This document shows positions 52,310-61,807 of a DNA stretch of 64,000 nt, piece by piece. Source of the DNA: VAZQ01 sp963712565 (GTDB lineage Bacteria > Pseudomonadota > Alphaproteobacteria > Rhizobiales > Xanthobacteraceae); assembly GCA_963712565.1 (NCBI GenBank), contig CAVQIP010000055.1, positions 449,413 through 513,412 on the forward strand. The letters are read 5' to 3'. The stretch's first letter is position 1. Each line of letters opens with the position of its first letter. Both the position numbers and the translations under genes were made by a program. The notes below the pieces were generated by a model, which was given only the letters and a program-made list of their open reading frames with translations, did not search any database and was not told the origin of the DNA.

Positions 52310-52804
52310 ATGACAGCGACCAACGAGTACAGCGGCACCCACCACAACCACGCACCGAAATGGAAGCATGATGGCGTGCGGGTAATCCCCGGTCATTCAC
52401 TCGACCCTAATACAGCGCAAACGCCGGGAATGGACCGTAAGGCAGCAATCAATTTTGCCCGCGTTGGCGCTCAGAAGATTTGGGCGGGAACAGTTACTGT
52501 TCAGCCCAACGCCAAGACTGGCGCACACCATCATGGCGAACTCGAAAGCGTAATCTACGTCGTTCGCGGCAAGGCGCGCATGCGTTGGGGCGACCACCTA
52601 GAGTTTGTGGCCGAGGCGGGTCCAGGCGATTTCATCTACGTGCCGCCCTACGTGCCCCACCAGGAGATCAATGCTAGTCTGGACGAGCCGCTTGAATGCG
52701 TTCTGGTTCGCAGCGACAACGAGGCCGTGGTTGTGAATCTTGATATCGATCAGGCAGAGCAGCCCGAGCAAGTTCGCTGGATCGACCCTATTCATAAAGA
52801 GTGA
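52310..52804 (+). CDS. Cupin-domain protein
   Basis: A 164-residue protein with GGAGGG before its ATG. The cupin motif 1 region reads AKTGAHHHGELESVIYVVRG and motif 2 reads GDFIYVPPYVPHQEINAS, giving a complete metal-binding site. It resembles the uncharacterised cupins that accompany small-molecule degradation genes. The alpha/beta hydrolase gene follows 56 bases downstream on the same strand, so the two are probably co-transcribed. Confidence 0.85.
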   Translation: MTATNEYSGTHHNHAPKWKHDGVRVIPGHSLDPNTAQTPGMDRKAAINFARVGAQKIWAGTVTVQPNAKTGAHHHGELESVIYVVRGKARMRWGDHLEFVAEAGPGDFIYVPPYVPHQEINASLDEPLECVLVRSDNEAVVVNLDIDQAEQPEQVRWIDPIHKE

Positions 52805-52860
52805 CCGATTCTGGCTTTCAGGGGATCATGGCCTGCTCTCATTGATCAGGGAGGTTTGGC

Positions 52861-53697
52861 TTGGCAATGAAGATTCACACGGTGAAAGGTGCGGCAGGCG
52901 TCAATTTGCATGTGCGCGAGTATGGAAACCCGACCGGGATTCCAATTCTGTTGATTCATGGATGGTCACAAAGCCATCTGTGTTGGTCAAAGCAATACGA
53001 GAGCACCCTCAAAGATGACGCTCGCATCGTCGCTCTCGATCTTCGGGGTCACGGGATGTCCGATGCGCCAGCGCAGATAGACCAGTATACCGATGGCGAC
53101 AAATGGGCCGATGACATCGTAGCCGTCATCGATGAACTCGCACTTGACCGGCCGATATTGGTTGGCTGGTCATACGGAGGTTACATCATTTCGGACTATG
53201 TGCGTAGACAAGGCCAAGGCAAGATTTCTGGCATTAATTTTGTTGCTGCAGCTGTCGTACTTGGTTCGAAGGCTTTTGGTACGCTCTTGGGACCGGGGTT
53301 TCTGGAGAATGCGCCGGGCGCTTGTCAGGATGATCTTCCAACCAATATTGCGGCGATTCGCCGATTCTTGCGCGCGTGTATCGTCAAGCCAATTTCGCAT
53401 GACGATTTCGAGGAAATCTTGGCTTTTAATATGGTTGTTAATCCGAAAGTACGCGCTGCTATGGCTCAGCGAGAACTTGATTTTGCGTCGCTTCTTGAAG
53501 GAATTACGCTGCCCGTCCTCGTTACTCATGGCCGCTCGGACACCGTGGTGCTGCCGGCCATGGCCGACTACATACTGAAACACTGCAAGACCGCGGAAGC
53601 GTCGTGGTTCGACGGCGTTGGTCACGCCCCCTTTTTGGAAGACCCGATACGCTTCAATACTGAGCTGAAACAATTCGCAAAGAACGCATATCACTGA
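52861..53697 (+). CDS. Alpha/beta-fold hydrolase
   Basis: A 278-residue protein if read from TTG 52861, which has AGGGAGG six bases upstream; ATG 52867 is the alternative. The oxyanion segment LLIHGWSQSHLCW, the nucleophile elbow GWSYGG with Ser104, the acid in GRSDTVVLPAM and the His in GVGHAPFLEDP form a complete catalytic triad. The profile is that of esterase, lactonase or haloperoxidase-like hydrolases. With the upstream cupin it may form a two-gene degradative unit. GC content is lower than in the first 28 kb. Confidence 0.88.
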   Translation: MAMKIHTVKGAAGVNLHVREYGNPTGIPILLIHGWSQSHLCWSKQYESTLKDDARIVALDLRGHGMSDAPAQIDQYTDGDKWADDIVAVIDELALDRPILVGWSYGGYIISDYVRRQGQGKISGINFVAAAVVLGSKAFGTLLGPGFLENAPGACQDDLPTNIAAIRRFLRACIVKPISHDDFEEILAFNMVVNPKVRAAMAQRELDFASLLEGITLPVLVTHGRSDTVVLPAMADYILKHCKTAEASWFDGVGHAPFLEDPIRFNTELKQFAKNAYH

Positions 53698-54101
53698 GCG
53701 GGCCGGCTACACGCCGCTGGCGTGCGCCGCAACCGTCTTCACCGCGCCGGCCGGTGTCACTGCTGGGGATCACCTCGTACCGTGTCAACATTGCGACGCG
53801 CGCTGCGTCGCACCGTCTTACGTGCCAAGTTGCCACCGTGACCCGCCGAAGGCGGTGAAGCAGTTTACACCTGGCGCGCGTCGTTCGCTGCCGGGGGCGT
53901 ACTCGTAAATCGGCTTTCGGATAAGCGACAGACGGCACAGGTGCCGCAGTGGGGCCAAGCGAGGACGTCGACGAAATGCCTGCAGCCAAGGGCTTTCGCC
54001 CCTTCGGGGGTTTCGCATGAGGCACTGCCTTGGTAGCATTTGGCCTCCACAAGGGGCTCAGTGAAAATTCAACCTGCGAGTACCCCTGTGAGGAGGCGAC
54101 C
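53698..54101. other. Intergenic stretch before the DUF1326 gene
   Basis: About 400 bases. Some minus-strand frames contain cysteine pairs, but none has a ribosome-binding site or a family match. The end contains GAGGAGG, the ribosome-binding site of the gene at 54102. Confidence 0.4.
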
Positions 54102-54737
54102 ATGGCCGACATCAAATGGACCATCAAGGGGCGTGAGTTTATCAACTGCAACTGCTCCTACGGCTGCCCCTGTCAATTTAATGGATTGCCGACGCACGGA
54201 CATTGCCAGGCGGTCGGCGGGTTTGAGATCGAGCAAGGTCATCACGGGTCGACGAAGCTCGATGGCCTGAAGTTCGTAGGAATCTTCCGCTGGCCGGGTG
54301 CGATTCATGAGGGCAAGGGTGAAGCGGCGGTGGTGATCGACGAGCGAGCAACCGAGCCGCAGCGCGGGGCGCTGCTGCGCATCCTCACTGGCCAGGATAC
54401 CGAGCCCGGGGCGACGGTCTTCAACGTATTCGCTTCCACTTTCGAAAAACTGCACGATCCGATCTTCGCTCCTATAGACTTCCAGGTCGACGTTTCGGGG
54501 CGAAAGGCTCGCTTGGTGGTGCCGGGCGTGACCGAAGGCCGCGGCGAACCGATTCTCAATCCGGTGACTGGCGCGCAACACCGCGTGCGCATCGATATGG
54601 TGGACGGTTTTGAATACACGCTTGCCGAAATCGGACGTGGCTGGACCAAGACGTCGCGCCCGATCCGACTGGAGCTTGCTGACTCCTACGGTCAATTCGC
54701 TGAGCTTCATCTCTGCCAAAGCGGCATCGTGCGCTGA
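54102..54737 (+). CDS. DUF1326 domain protein
   Basis: A 211-residue protein from the ATG preceded by GAGGAGG. It matches DUF1326 by IKGREFINCNCSYGCPCQFN near the N-terminus, with the CNC and CPC cysteines, and by the later IEWRWPGAIHEG-like region and LTGQDTEPGATVF. The cysteines suggest metal binding. It is followed six bases later by a DUF2182 membrane protein, a common pairing. Confidence 0.88.
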   Translation: MADIKWTIKGREFINCNCSYGCPCQFNGLPTHGHCQAVGGFEIEQGHHGSTKLDGLKFVGIFRWPGAIHEGKGEAAVVIDERATEPQRGALLRILTGQDTEPGATVFNVFASTFEKLHDPIFAPIDFQVDVSGRKARLVVPGVTEGRGEPILNPVTGAQHRVRIDMVDGFEYTLAEIGRGWTKTSRPIRLELADSYGQFAELHLCQSGIVR

Positions 54738-54743
54738 CCCGAC

Positions 54744-55565
54744 ATGTCTGACGCGGCCATCGAGCGCGTGCTGCGGCGGGATCGCCTGGTTGTTGCCGGC
54801 GCGCTCGGGGTGATCGTCGCGCTGGCGTGGGGCTACGTGCTCTGGCTCGCTGCCGACATGGGCATGGGCGGCATGGATATGACCGGGTTCCGAATGATCC
54901 CGGCTGGCATGGGAATCATGGCGCCGGCGAACGCGCCATGGAAAGGGATCGAGTTCGCATTCGTGTTCGCTATGTGGGCCGTGATGATGGTCGGCATGAT
55001 GGCGCCCTCGGCGGCGCCAATGATCCTCATGTACGCTCGCGTGGGTCGACAGGCCAAGTCTGCGGGCAAGCCGCTCGCCGCCACCGGCTGGTTCGCCGCC
55101 GGTTATTTCCTGGTCTGGATCGGCTTTTCCCTGGCAGCGACCTTTGTCCAATGGGCGTTCGAACGGGCGGCTTTGCTTGATTCCCGGATGGCAAGCGCCA
55201 GCAACGTGCTCGGAGGAATCGTGCTGATTGCGGCGGGCGTCTACCAATGGACACCGCTCAAGGACGTCTGTCTCGCCCAATGCCAGACGCCGTTCCTGTT
55301 CCTGATGCGCCACGGCGGCTTTCGCGGCGATGTGCCGGGCTGCCTGCTACTGGGGCTTCGCCACGGAGCCTATTGCGTCGGTTGCTGCTGGGTTCTCATG
55401 ACGCTTTTGTTTGTGGGCGGGGTGATGAACGTGCTTTGGATCGCGCTCCTCGCGTTGCTCATCTTTCTTGAGAAACTTACTCCGTTCGGACGGTGGATCG
55501 CGCGCGCCGCAGGCGTTGCTTGTGTCGCCGCGGGCGCCTGGATGTTGTTATCTTCACCGCAGTGA
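54744..55565 (+). CDS. DUF2182 predicted metal-binding membrane protein
   Basis: A 273-residue protein with about seven hydrophobic segments, a Met/Gly-rich loop (AADMGMGGMDMTGF), the family core MWAVMMVGMMAPSAAPMILM, YQWTPLKDVCLAQCQTPFLF and GLRHGAYCVGCCWVLM. The Met and Cys clusters suggest copper or other soft-metal binding. With the DUF1326 protein it probably forms a membrane unit; the biochemical role is not established. Confidence 0.9.
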   Translation: MSDAAIERVLRRDRLVVAGALGVIVALAWGYVLWLAADMGMGGMDMTGFRMIPAGMGIMAPANAPWKGIEFAFVFAMWAVMMVGMMAPSAAPMILMYARVGRQAKSAGKPLAATGWFAAGYFLVWIGFSLAATFVQWAFERAALLDSRMASASNVLGGIVLIAAGVYQWTPLKDVCLAQCQTPFLFLMRHGGFRGDVPGCLLLGLRHGAYCVGCCWVLMTLLFVGGVMNVLWIALLALLIFLEKLTPFGRWIARAAGVACVAAGAWMLLSSPQ

Positions 55566-55785
55566 CGAGGGGGTGTGCTGCTCAATGTGAGTTCTTCGCG
55601 TTTTGCCCCAAGACGGACATCGGCCGAGGGGCAGGCGCACCGTGCCGGGCTACCCCAGTTGGGGGATAGGGTGCTGGCAATAGCCACCCTCATTCAGAAC
55701 AATTCAGGCCCGCCGATAGGACTCGCCGGACGCCCTATGGCAGGCTGAGCGTGCGTTAGACCGACTCTGGAGGGGGAGGTCCAAC

Positions 55786-56775
55786 ATGCGGCGGCGCGAA
55801 TTTCTCGGTGTGCTCGGCGGCGTGGCTGCCGCGTGGCCGCTCGCGGCGCGCGCGCAGCAAGCCGAGCCCGTACGGCGGATCGGGCTGCTGATGGGAACGA
55901 CGGACGATCGGGAAGGACAGGCCCGCGTGACGGCGCTCAAGCAGGGACTTCAAGAATTAGGATGGATAGACGGCCGCAACATCCAAATCGAGACGCGCTT
56001 TGGTGGCGCCGATGCCGGCCGCATACGGGCTCACGCAATAGAATTAGTGGCGCTCGCGCCCGACGTACTCGTTTGCCACACGACGGCAGTTATCCGGGCG
56101 CTGCGGCAGGCGACCAGCTCCACTCCGATCGTCATGGCGGCGGTCAATGATCCCGTCGAGCAAGGCTTCGTTTCGAGCTTGGCGCATCCGGGCGGGAACA
56201 TCACTGGCTTCGCGTTTGTCGATTTCCAAATGGTAGGGAAGTGGCTGGAGATACTCAAAGAGGTCGCCCCCGACATTTCTCGCGCTGCGCTCATGTTCAA
56301 CCCGGATACGTCCCCCTATTATTACCTCTACCTGCGTTCATTCGAGGCCGAGCCGCGGTCAATCGCAGTTGAGGTGACGGCGGCCCCTGTTCGCGACACC
56401 GCCGAAATCGAAGAGGCTATTGTCAAACTTGGACACGAGCCGGGCAGCGGGCTGATCGTTGCGCCGGACGCATTCACAATTGTCCATCAGCATTTGTTCA
56501 TCAGGTTGGCGCAGCAGCACCGATTGCCGGCCGTTTACTTCCTTCGGACATCCGTCACTCAAGGCGCCTTGATGTCGTATGGACCCGATATCTACGACAA
56601 TTTCCGGCGCTCGGCTTCTTATGTCGATCGCATCTTGAAGGGAGCCAAGCCGGCCGATCTTCCCGTTCAACAGCCAACGAAGTTCGAACTGGTTATCAAC
56701 CTCAAGACCGCGAAGGCGCTCGGGCTCGACGTGCCACCGTCGCTGCTCGCCCGCGCCGACGAGGTGATCGAGTGA
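55786..56775 (+). CDS. PF04392 ABC substrate-binding protein, copy I
   Basis: A 329-residue protein with a strong ribosome-binding site (GGAGGGGGAGG) and Tat signal MRRREFLGVLGG. It is a close duplicate of copy G (37146-38135): RRIGLLMGTTDDREGQARVT, DGRNIQIETRFGGADAGRIR and FVSSLAHPGGNITGF. It starts the second plus-strand block and overlaps copy J by 4 bases (GTGA form). Confidence 0.9.
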   Translation: MRRREFLGVLGGVAAAWPLAARAQQAEPVRRIGLLMGTTDDREGQARVTALKQGLQELGWIDGRNIQIETRFGGADAGRIRAHAIELVALAPDVLVCHTTAVIRALRQATSSTPIVMAAVNDPVEQGFVSSLAHPGGNITGFAFVDFQMVGKWLEILKEVAPDISRAALMFNPDTSPYYYLYLRSFEAEPRSIAVEVTAAPVRDTAEIEEAIVKLGHEPGSGLIVAPDAFTIVHQHLFIRLAQQHRLPAVYFLRTSVTQGALMSYGPDIYDNFRRSASYVDRILKGAKPADLPVQQPTKFELVINLKTAKALGLDVPPSLLARADEVIE

Positions 56776-57761
56776 AGCGCCGCGATTTCATTACGCTGCT
56801 CGGCGGCGCGGCAGCCGCATGGCCGCTCGCGGCACGGGCGCAGCAGCCGGCGCGGATGCGGCGCATCGGCGTGCTGATGAACCTCGCCGCGGACGATCCG
56901 GAGTCGCAACGCCGCATGACCGCCTTCGTGCAGGGGCTGCAGCAATTGGGCTGGACCGACGGCCGCAACGTGCGGATCGAGACGCGCTGGGGCGCGGGCG
57001 ATGCTGACCGCTATCGCGGGTATGCGGCCGAATTGGTTGCGCTCGCGCCGGATGTCATTCTGGCCGCGACCGCCGCCGTCACGGGAGCGGTGCGACAGGC
57101 GACCCGCACCGTGCCGATCGTGTTCGTGCAGGTCGTCGATCCGGTCGGCGCCGGCTTCGTCGACAGCCTGGCGCGGCCGGGCGGCAACGCCACCGGTTTC
57201 ATGCAGTACGAATACGGCATCAGCGGGAAATGGCTGGAACTGCTCAAGGAAATTGAGCCCCACCTGACGCGGGCGGCGGTCATTCGGGATCCCGCCGATC
57301 CCGCCCAGATCGGCCAGTTCGCCGCCATCCAGGCCATGGCGCCGTCGCTCGGGATGGTGGTGAGCCCAGTCAGTGGGGACGACGCGGCCGAGATCGAGCG
57401 TGCTATCACGGCATTCGCGCGCTCTTCGAATGGCGGCCTGATCGTGCCAGGGAGCGCGCTGGGGACGACCCATCGCAATCTGATCATCATGCTTGCGGCC
57501 CGCCACAAGTTGCCCGCGGTCTACTCGAACCCCGTCTTTGTCACCGACGGCGGCCTGATCTCTTATGGTCCCGATCGGGTCGAACAGTACCGGCGCGCGG
57601 TCGGCTACGTCGACCGCATCCTCAGGGGCGAGAAGGCGGCGGACCTGCCGGTGCAGGCGCCGACCAAGTATGAGCTGACGATCAATCTCAAGACCGCAAA
57701 GGCGCTCGGGCTCGAAATTCCGTCATCGGTACTCGCCCGTGCCGACGAGGTGATCGAATGA
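56772..57761 (+). CDS. PF04392 ABC substrate-binding protein, copy J
   Basis: A 329-residue protein of the main subgroup, with GTG start in the copy I stop and signal MKRRDFITLLGG. Interior: MRRIGVLMNLAADDPESQRR, LGWTDGRNVRIETRWGAGDA, GISGKWLELLKEIEPHLTRA. Its stop overlaps an ATG that would begin a further copy, but that one is only a stub. Confidence 0.9.
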   Translation: MKRRDFITLLGGAAAAWPLAARAQQPARMRRIGVLMNLAADDPESQRRMTAFVQGLQQLGWTDGRNVRIETRWGAGDADRYRGYAAELVALAPDVILAATAAVTGAVRQATRTVPIVFVQVVDPVGAGFVDSLARPGGNATGFMQYEYGISGKWLELLKEIEPHLTRAAVIRDPADPAQIGQFAAIQAMAPSLGMVVSPVSGDDAAEIERAITAFARSSNGGLIVPGSALGTTHRNLIIMLAARHKLPAVYSNPVFVTDGGLISYGPDRVEQYRRAVGYVDRILRGEKAADLPVQAPTKYELTINLKTAKALGLEIPSSVLARADEVIE

Positions 57762-57775
57762 AGCGGCGCGATTTA
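57758..57775 (+). pseudogene. Start stub of another PF04392 copy (copy K)
   Basis: The ATGA overlap after copy J and the codons MKRRD of the next signal peptide are present, then the sequence departs abruptly into TTAACATCGAAAAAAGCCCC. Only about 18 bases of a further gene remain. It marks the plus-side edge of the junction between the two converging arrays. Confidence 0.7.
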
Positions 57776-57817
57776 TTAACATCGAAAAAAGCCCCGTGGA
57801 ATCGGCACTTCTTGCAC

Positions 57818-57854
57818 CCAAAGTGTCACACACCGGTCGACTGTGACACTTTGG
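57818..57854. terminator. Perfect 13-bp hairpin between the converging arrays
   Basis: CCAAAGTGTCACA at 57818-57830 pairs perfectly with TGTGACACTTTGG at 57842-57854 across an 11-base loop. It sits in the roughly 100 bases between the copy J/K end and the copy L stop, where transcripts collide. It may act as a bidirectional terminator, although no T-run follows, or mark a recombination junction. Confidence 0.55.
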
Positions 57855-57874
57855 ATTCATCCTTCGTTCGCTTC

Positions 57875-58865
57875 TCACTCGATCACCTCGTCGGCGCGGG
57901 CGAGCAGCGTCGGCGGCACCTCGAGGCCGAGCGCCCTGGCGGTCTTGAGGTTGATCACCAGCTCGTGTTTGGTCGGCGCCTGCACTGGCAGGTCGGCAGG
58001 TTTCGCACCCTTGAGGATGCGATCAACGTAGCCGGCTGCGCGCCGGAACTGATCTACGTTATCAGGTCCATAGGAAATCAGGCCGCCGGCGACGACGAAA
58101 GGCCAAGCGAAGTAGACAGCCGGCAGCTTGTGCCGAGCGGCGAGCGTGACGATCAGATCGCGATGACTGAAGGCCAGCGCGCCCGCTGTTACGATCAGTC
58201 CGCCATCCGAGCCGCGCGCAAAGGCGGCGATCGCGCGCTCCATCGCGCTGGCATCGCGAACATTGACCGGGCTCAACTCCAATCCGACCGATGATGCTGC
58301 AGTCTGGATCGCGCCGAATAGGCCGAGCCCAGCAGAATCGGTCGGATCCCGAATGACCGCCGCTTGTGTCACGCGCGGCGCAATCTCTTTGAGTAGTTCC
58401 AGCCATTTGCCGCCAAAGCTGTATTCAAGCGCGGTAAATCCTGTGGCGTTGCCGCCCGGCCGCGCCAAGCTATCGACAAAGCCGGCGCCGACCGGATCGG
58501 CGACCAGCCCGAACACGATTGGCACGCTGCGGGTTACCTGCAGCAACGTCGCCACAGCCGCTGCCCCACTGGTCAGGATGACGTCTGGCGAGAGCGCGAC
58601 CAATTCCGCAGCGTATTCGCGAGCGTTTGCGGCGCTGCCCGCGCTCCATCGGGAGTCGATCCGCACGTTCCGGCCCTCAGTCCAGCCCAAAATCTGCAAT
58701 CTCCTGCAGGAAGGCCGCAAGGCGAGCCTGTCCTTCCGGATCATCTGCGGCCTGGTTCATGAGCACGCCAATGCGCCGCATCCGCTCCGGCTGCTGCGCC
58801 CGCGCCGCGAGCGGCCATGCAACTGCCGCGCCGCCGAGCAGTGTGATGAACTCGCGCCGCTTCAT
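57875..58865 (-). pseudogene. PF04392 ABC substrate-binding protein, copy L, one frameshift
   Basis: The start (58865, MKRREFITLLGG to MRRIGVLMNQAADDPEGQAR) and the rest (LGWTEGRNVRIDSRWSAGSA to LLARADEVIE at 57875) are in different frames. The span is 991 bases. One extra base near 58700 restores a 329-residue protein of the main subgroup. It is the last gene of the minus-strand array. Confidence 0.88.
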
Positions 58866-59835
58866 TCGATCACCTCGTCGGCGCGGGCGAGCAGCGTCGG
58901 CGGGACGGCATAGCCGAGGGCTTTGGCGCTCTTGAGATTGATGACAAGCTCGAATTTGGTTGGCGCCTGCACCGGAAGATCGGCGGGCTTGGCGCCGCGG
59001 AGAATGCGATCGACATACGACGCCGCCTGCCGGGTCAAATGCACCGTGTCGATCCCGTAGGACATAACGCCACCGCTCGCAACGTAATAACGATAAGGGT
59101 AAACGGTCGGCAGCCGGTGCTTGGCCGTCAAGGCGATAATCTTGTCTCGATGGATTGCCGTTTCCGGGCCCGGCAGCACGATCAGGCCGGAATTCAGTTC
59201 GCGCGCCGCGGCTTCGATCGACCGCTCGATTTCATCCGCGTTCTTGACTTGCGCCACATTGAGCCGCGTGCCCAGCGCCGCGCTGATGACTTCCATGCCA
59301 CGGAACGAGAAGGCCCAACTCGACGTCACCAGCACGGCGATCCGGGTGACGTCGGGCGCGGCCTCCTTGAGCAGGCTCGAGCCATTTGCTGGTGATCGTC
59401 TGCTCGTAGCTGGTGAACCCGGTGACGTTGCCGCCTGGCCGCGCCAGGCTCGCGACGAAGCCGGCGGCGACCGGATCGGGAACCTGCACGAAGACAATCG
59501 GGATGGCGCGAACCTGCAGGAGCGATATGACAAACAGATTGTTGGTGACGATCACATCCGGAGCAAACGCCATCAGGTCCGCCGCGCGTGCGCGGTCATC
59601 GCCTAACGTTTGCCGCCAATAGAATTCGATCTGAAGGTTGCGGCCCTCAATCCACCCCAGCTCCCGAAGCCCTTCGCGAAACGCTACCGCGCGGGCTTGG
59701 GCGTCCGGATGGCTCTCCGTGATGCCCAGCAAGACACCGATCTTGCGCACCCGCTCGCCTTGCTGCGCGCGCGCCGCGAGCGGCCACGCGACCGCCGCGC
59801 CGCCGAGCAGCGTGATGAACTCGCGCCGTCTTCAT
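58862..59835 (-). pseudogene. PF04392 ABC substrate-binding protein, copy M, two frameshifts
   Basis: The span is 974 bases, two over a multiple of three. One extra base near 59830 shifts the signal peptide (MKTARVHH instead of MKRREFITLL). A second near 59374 splits TSKWLE from LLKEAAPDVTRIAVL. Corrected, it is a 323-residue protein with a distinctive interior (IGVLLGITESHPDAQARAVA). It overlaps copies L and N by 4 bases. Confidence 0.87.
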
Positions 59836-60824
59836 TCGATCACCTCGTCGGCGCGGGCGAGCAGCGTCGGCGGCACGTCGAGGCCGAGCGCCTTGGCGGT
59901 CTTGAGGTTGATCACCAGCTCGTACTTGGTCGGCGCCTGCACCGGCAGGTCGGCCGGCTTCTCGCCCTTGAGGATGCGATCGACGTAGCCGGCCGCGCGC
60001 CGGTACTGGTCGACGAAATCGGGCCCATAGGAGATCAGGCCGCCGGCGGCGACGAAGAAGCGTCCGACGTAGACCGCGGGCAGCTTGTGCCGGGCCGCCA
60101 GCGCGATGATCAGGTCGCGATGAATCGCCGCCAGGCCGCTCCCCGTCACGATCAGGCCGCCATTCGGCGCGCGCGCGAATGCCGTGACGGCGCGCTCGAT
60201 CTCGCCGGCGTCACGCACGCCGATCGGGCTCAGCTCCACGCCGAGCGATGGCGCCACGGCCTGAATTGCGGCGAACTGGCCGATCCCGGCGGCAGTGCCG
60301 GGATCCCGAAGGACCGCCGCTCGCGTCACGCCCGGCGCGATCTCCTTGAGCAGCTCCAGCCATTTCCCGCTGATGCCGTATTCGAACGACAGTGAATCCG
60401 GTGGCGTTGCCGCCCGGCCGCGCCAGGCTCTCGACGAAGCCGGCGCCGACCGGATCGGCGATCATCGCGAACACGATCGGCACGGTGCGGGTCGCCTGCT
60501 GCAACGCGCACGACCACGGTGTCGCCACTGGCCAGGATGACGTCCGGGCGCGAGCGCGACCAATTCCGCCGCGTATCTGCGAATGCGCTCGGCATCGCCG
60601 GCGCCCCAGCGAGTATCGATCCGCACGTTGCGGCCGTCGGTCCAGCCCAATTGCTGCAGCCCCTGCAGGAACGCCGCCAGGCGGGCCTGTCCTTCCGGAT
60701 CGTCCGCGGCCACGCTCATGAGCACGCCGATGCGCCGCATCCGCTCGCCCTGCTGCGCCCGCGCCGCGAGCGGCCACGCCGCCGCCGCGCCGCCGAGCAG
60801 CGTGATGAACTCGCGCCGCTTCAT
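59832..60824 (-). pseudogene. PF04392 ABC substrate-binding protein, copy N, three frameshifts
   Basis: The start (60824, MKRREFITLLGG, MRRIGVLMSVAADDPEGQAR) and the end (VTRAAVLRDPGTAAGIGQFA to LLARADEVIE at 59832) lie in the same frame modulo three extra bases. The insertions are near 60545 (GCGCCCGGACGTC), 60508 and 60388. The corrected length is 329 residues, main subgroup. Confidence 0.87.
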
Positions 60825-61807
60825 TCGATCACCTCGTCGGCGCGGGCGAGCAGCGTCGGCGGGCACGGTGAGGCCGAGCGCCTTGGCGGTCGTTCAGGTT
60901 GATGACGAGATCGAACTTGGTCGGCTGCTCGACCGGAAGGTCGGCCGGCTTCGCCCCGCGCAGAATCTTGTCGACATAGTCGGCGGCGCGCCGGAACAGG
61001 TCCGGGAAGTTCGGCTCCATAGGACATCAGACCTCCCGCTTCGACGTACTCCCGACTGCCGTAGCATCGTCGGCAGTCGCGCGGCCAGCGCCAAGGTGTT
61101 GATGCGAATCCGGTTGGCGGTCATAAGAGCGGATCGCCACACGACATAAAGTGCCTCCGCGCGGCCCTTGAGCGCCTCGAAGGCGGGCGCGATATCCTCG
61201 GCTCGCCGGATTTCGAACGTGGCGACTTCGAGGCCGAGCGTGCGGGCCGCTGCCTGAACCTCGCCCATCTCCAGCACGGCGGCGGGATAGCCGACATTGG
61301 CCATGATCGCCAACCGGCGCAGACCGGGGACAACCTCGCGCAAGAGTTCGAGCCGCTTGCCAGCAAGATCGGCCGCTTGAGTCGACAGGCCGGTGACGTT
61401 GCCGCCCGGTCGCGCCAGACTCGCGACCAGGCCGCTGCCGACCGGGTCGGCCGCCACGCGAAGACGATCGGGATGACCGATGTCGCCTGCTTTGCCGCGA
61501 GCGACTGCGGCGTTCCCGACGTGACAATGACATCGACCTTGAGCCGGACGAACTCGGCCGCGATCTCGGCGAGCGCTCGCTGCGTCCCTCCGCCCAGCGA
61601 TACTCGATCGCGACGGTGCGACCCTCGATCCAGCCGAGTTCGCGCAGCCGCTGCACAAAGGCGGCGATCCATTGGCTCTCAGCTCGAAGGCGTGGCCGCG
61701 CCCAGGAACCCGATGGTCGGCAGCTTGCCCGCCTGCTGCGCGCGCGCCGCCAGCGGCCACGCCGCCGCCGCGCCGCCGAGCAGCGTGATGAACTCGCGCC
61801 GCTTCAT
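60821..61807 (-). pseudogene. PF04392 ABC substrate-binding protein, copy O, multiple frameshifts
   Basis: Pieces in all three frames reconstruct a member of the copy B subgroup: RLRELGWIEGRTVAIEYRWA, LVASLARPGGNVTGLSTQAA, LGLEVATFEIRRAEDIAPAF and the end PTLLARADEVIE. Extra bases are seen near 60863, 60893, 61012 and 61066, and one base seems missing near 61453. The signal peptide region near 61807 and the start of the mature part are also disrupted. It overlaps copies N and P by 4 bases. Confidence 0.85.

Noticed and set aside
53818..54050. Short minus-strand frame with several cysteines (CYQG, CETP, CGTC, CRLS)
   Set aside because: No ribosome-binding site and no recognisable zinc-ribbon spacing; competing frames overlap it.
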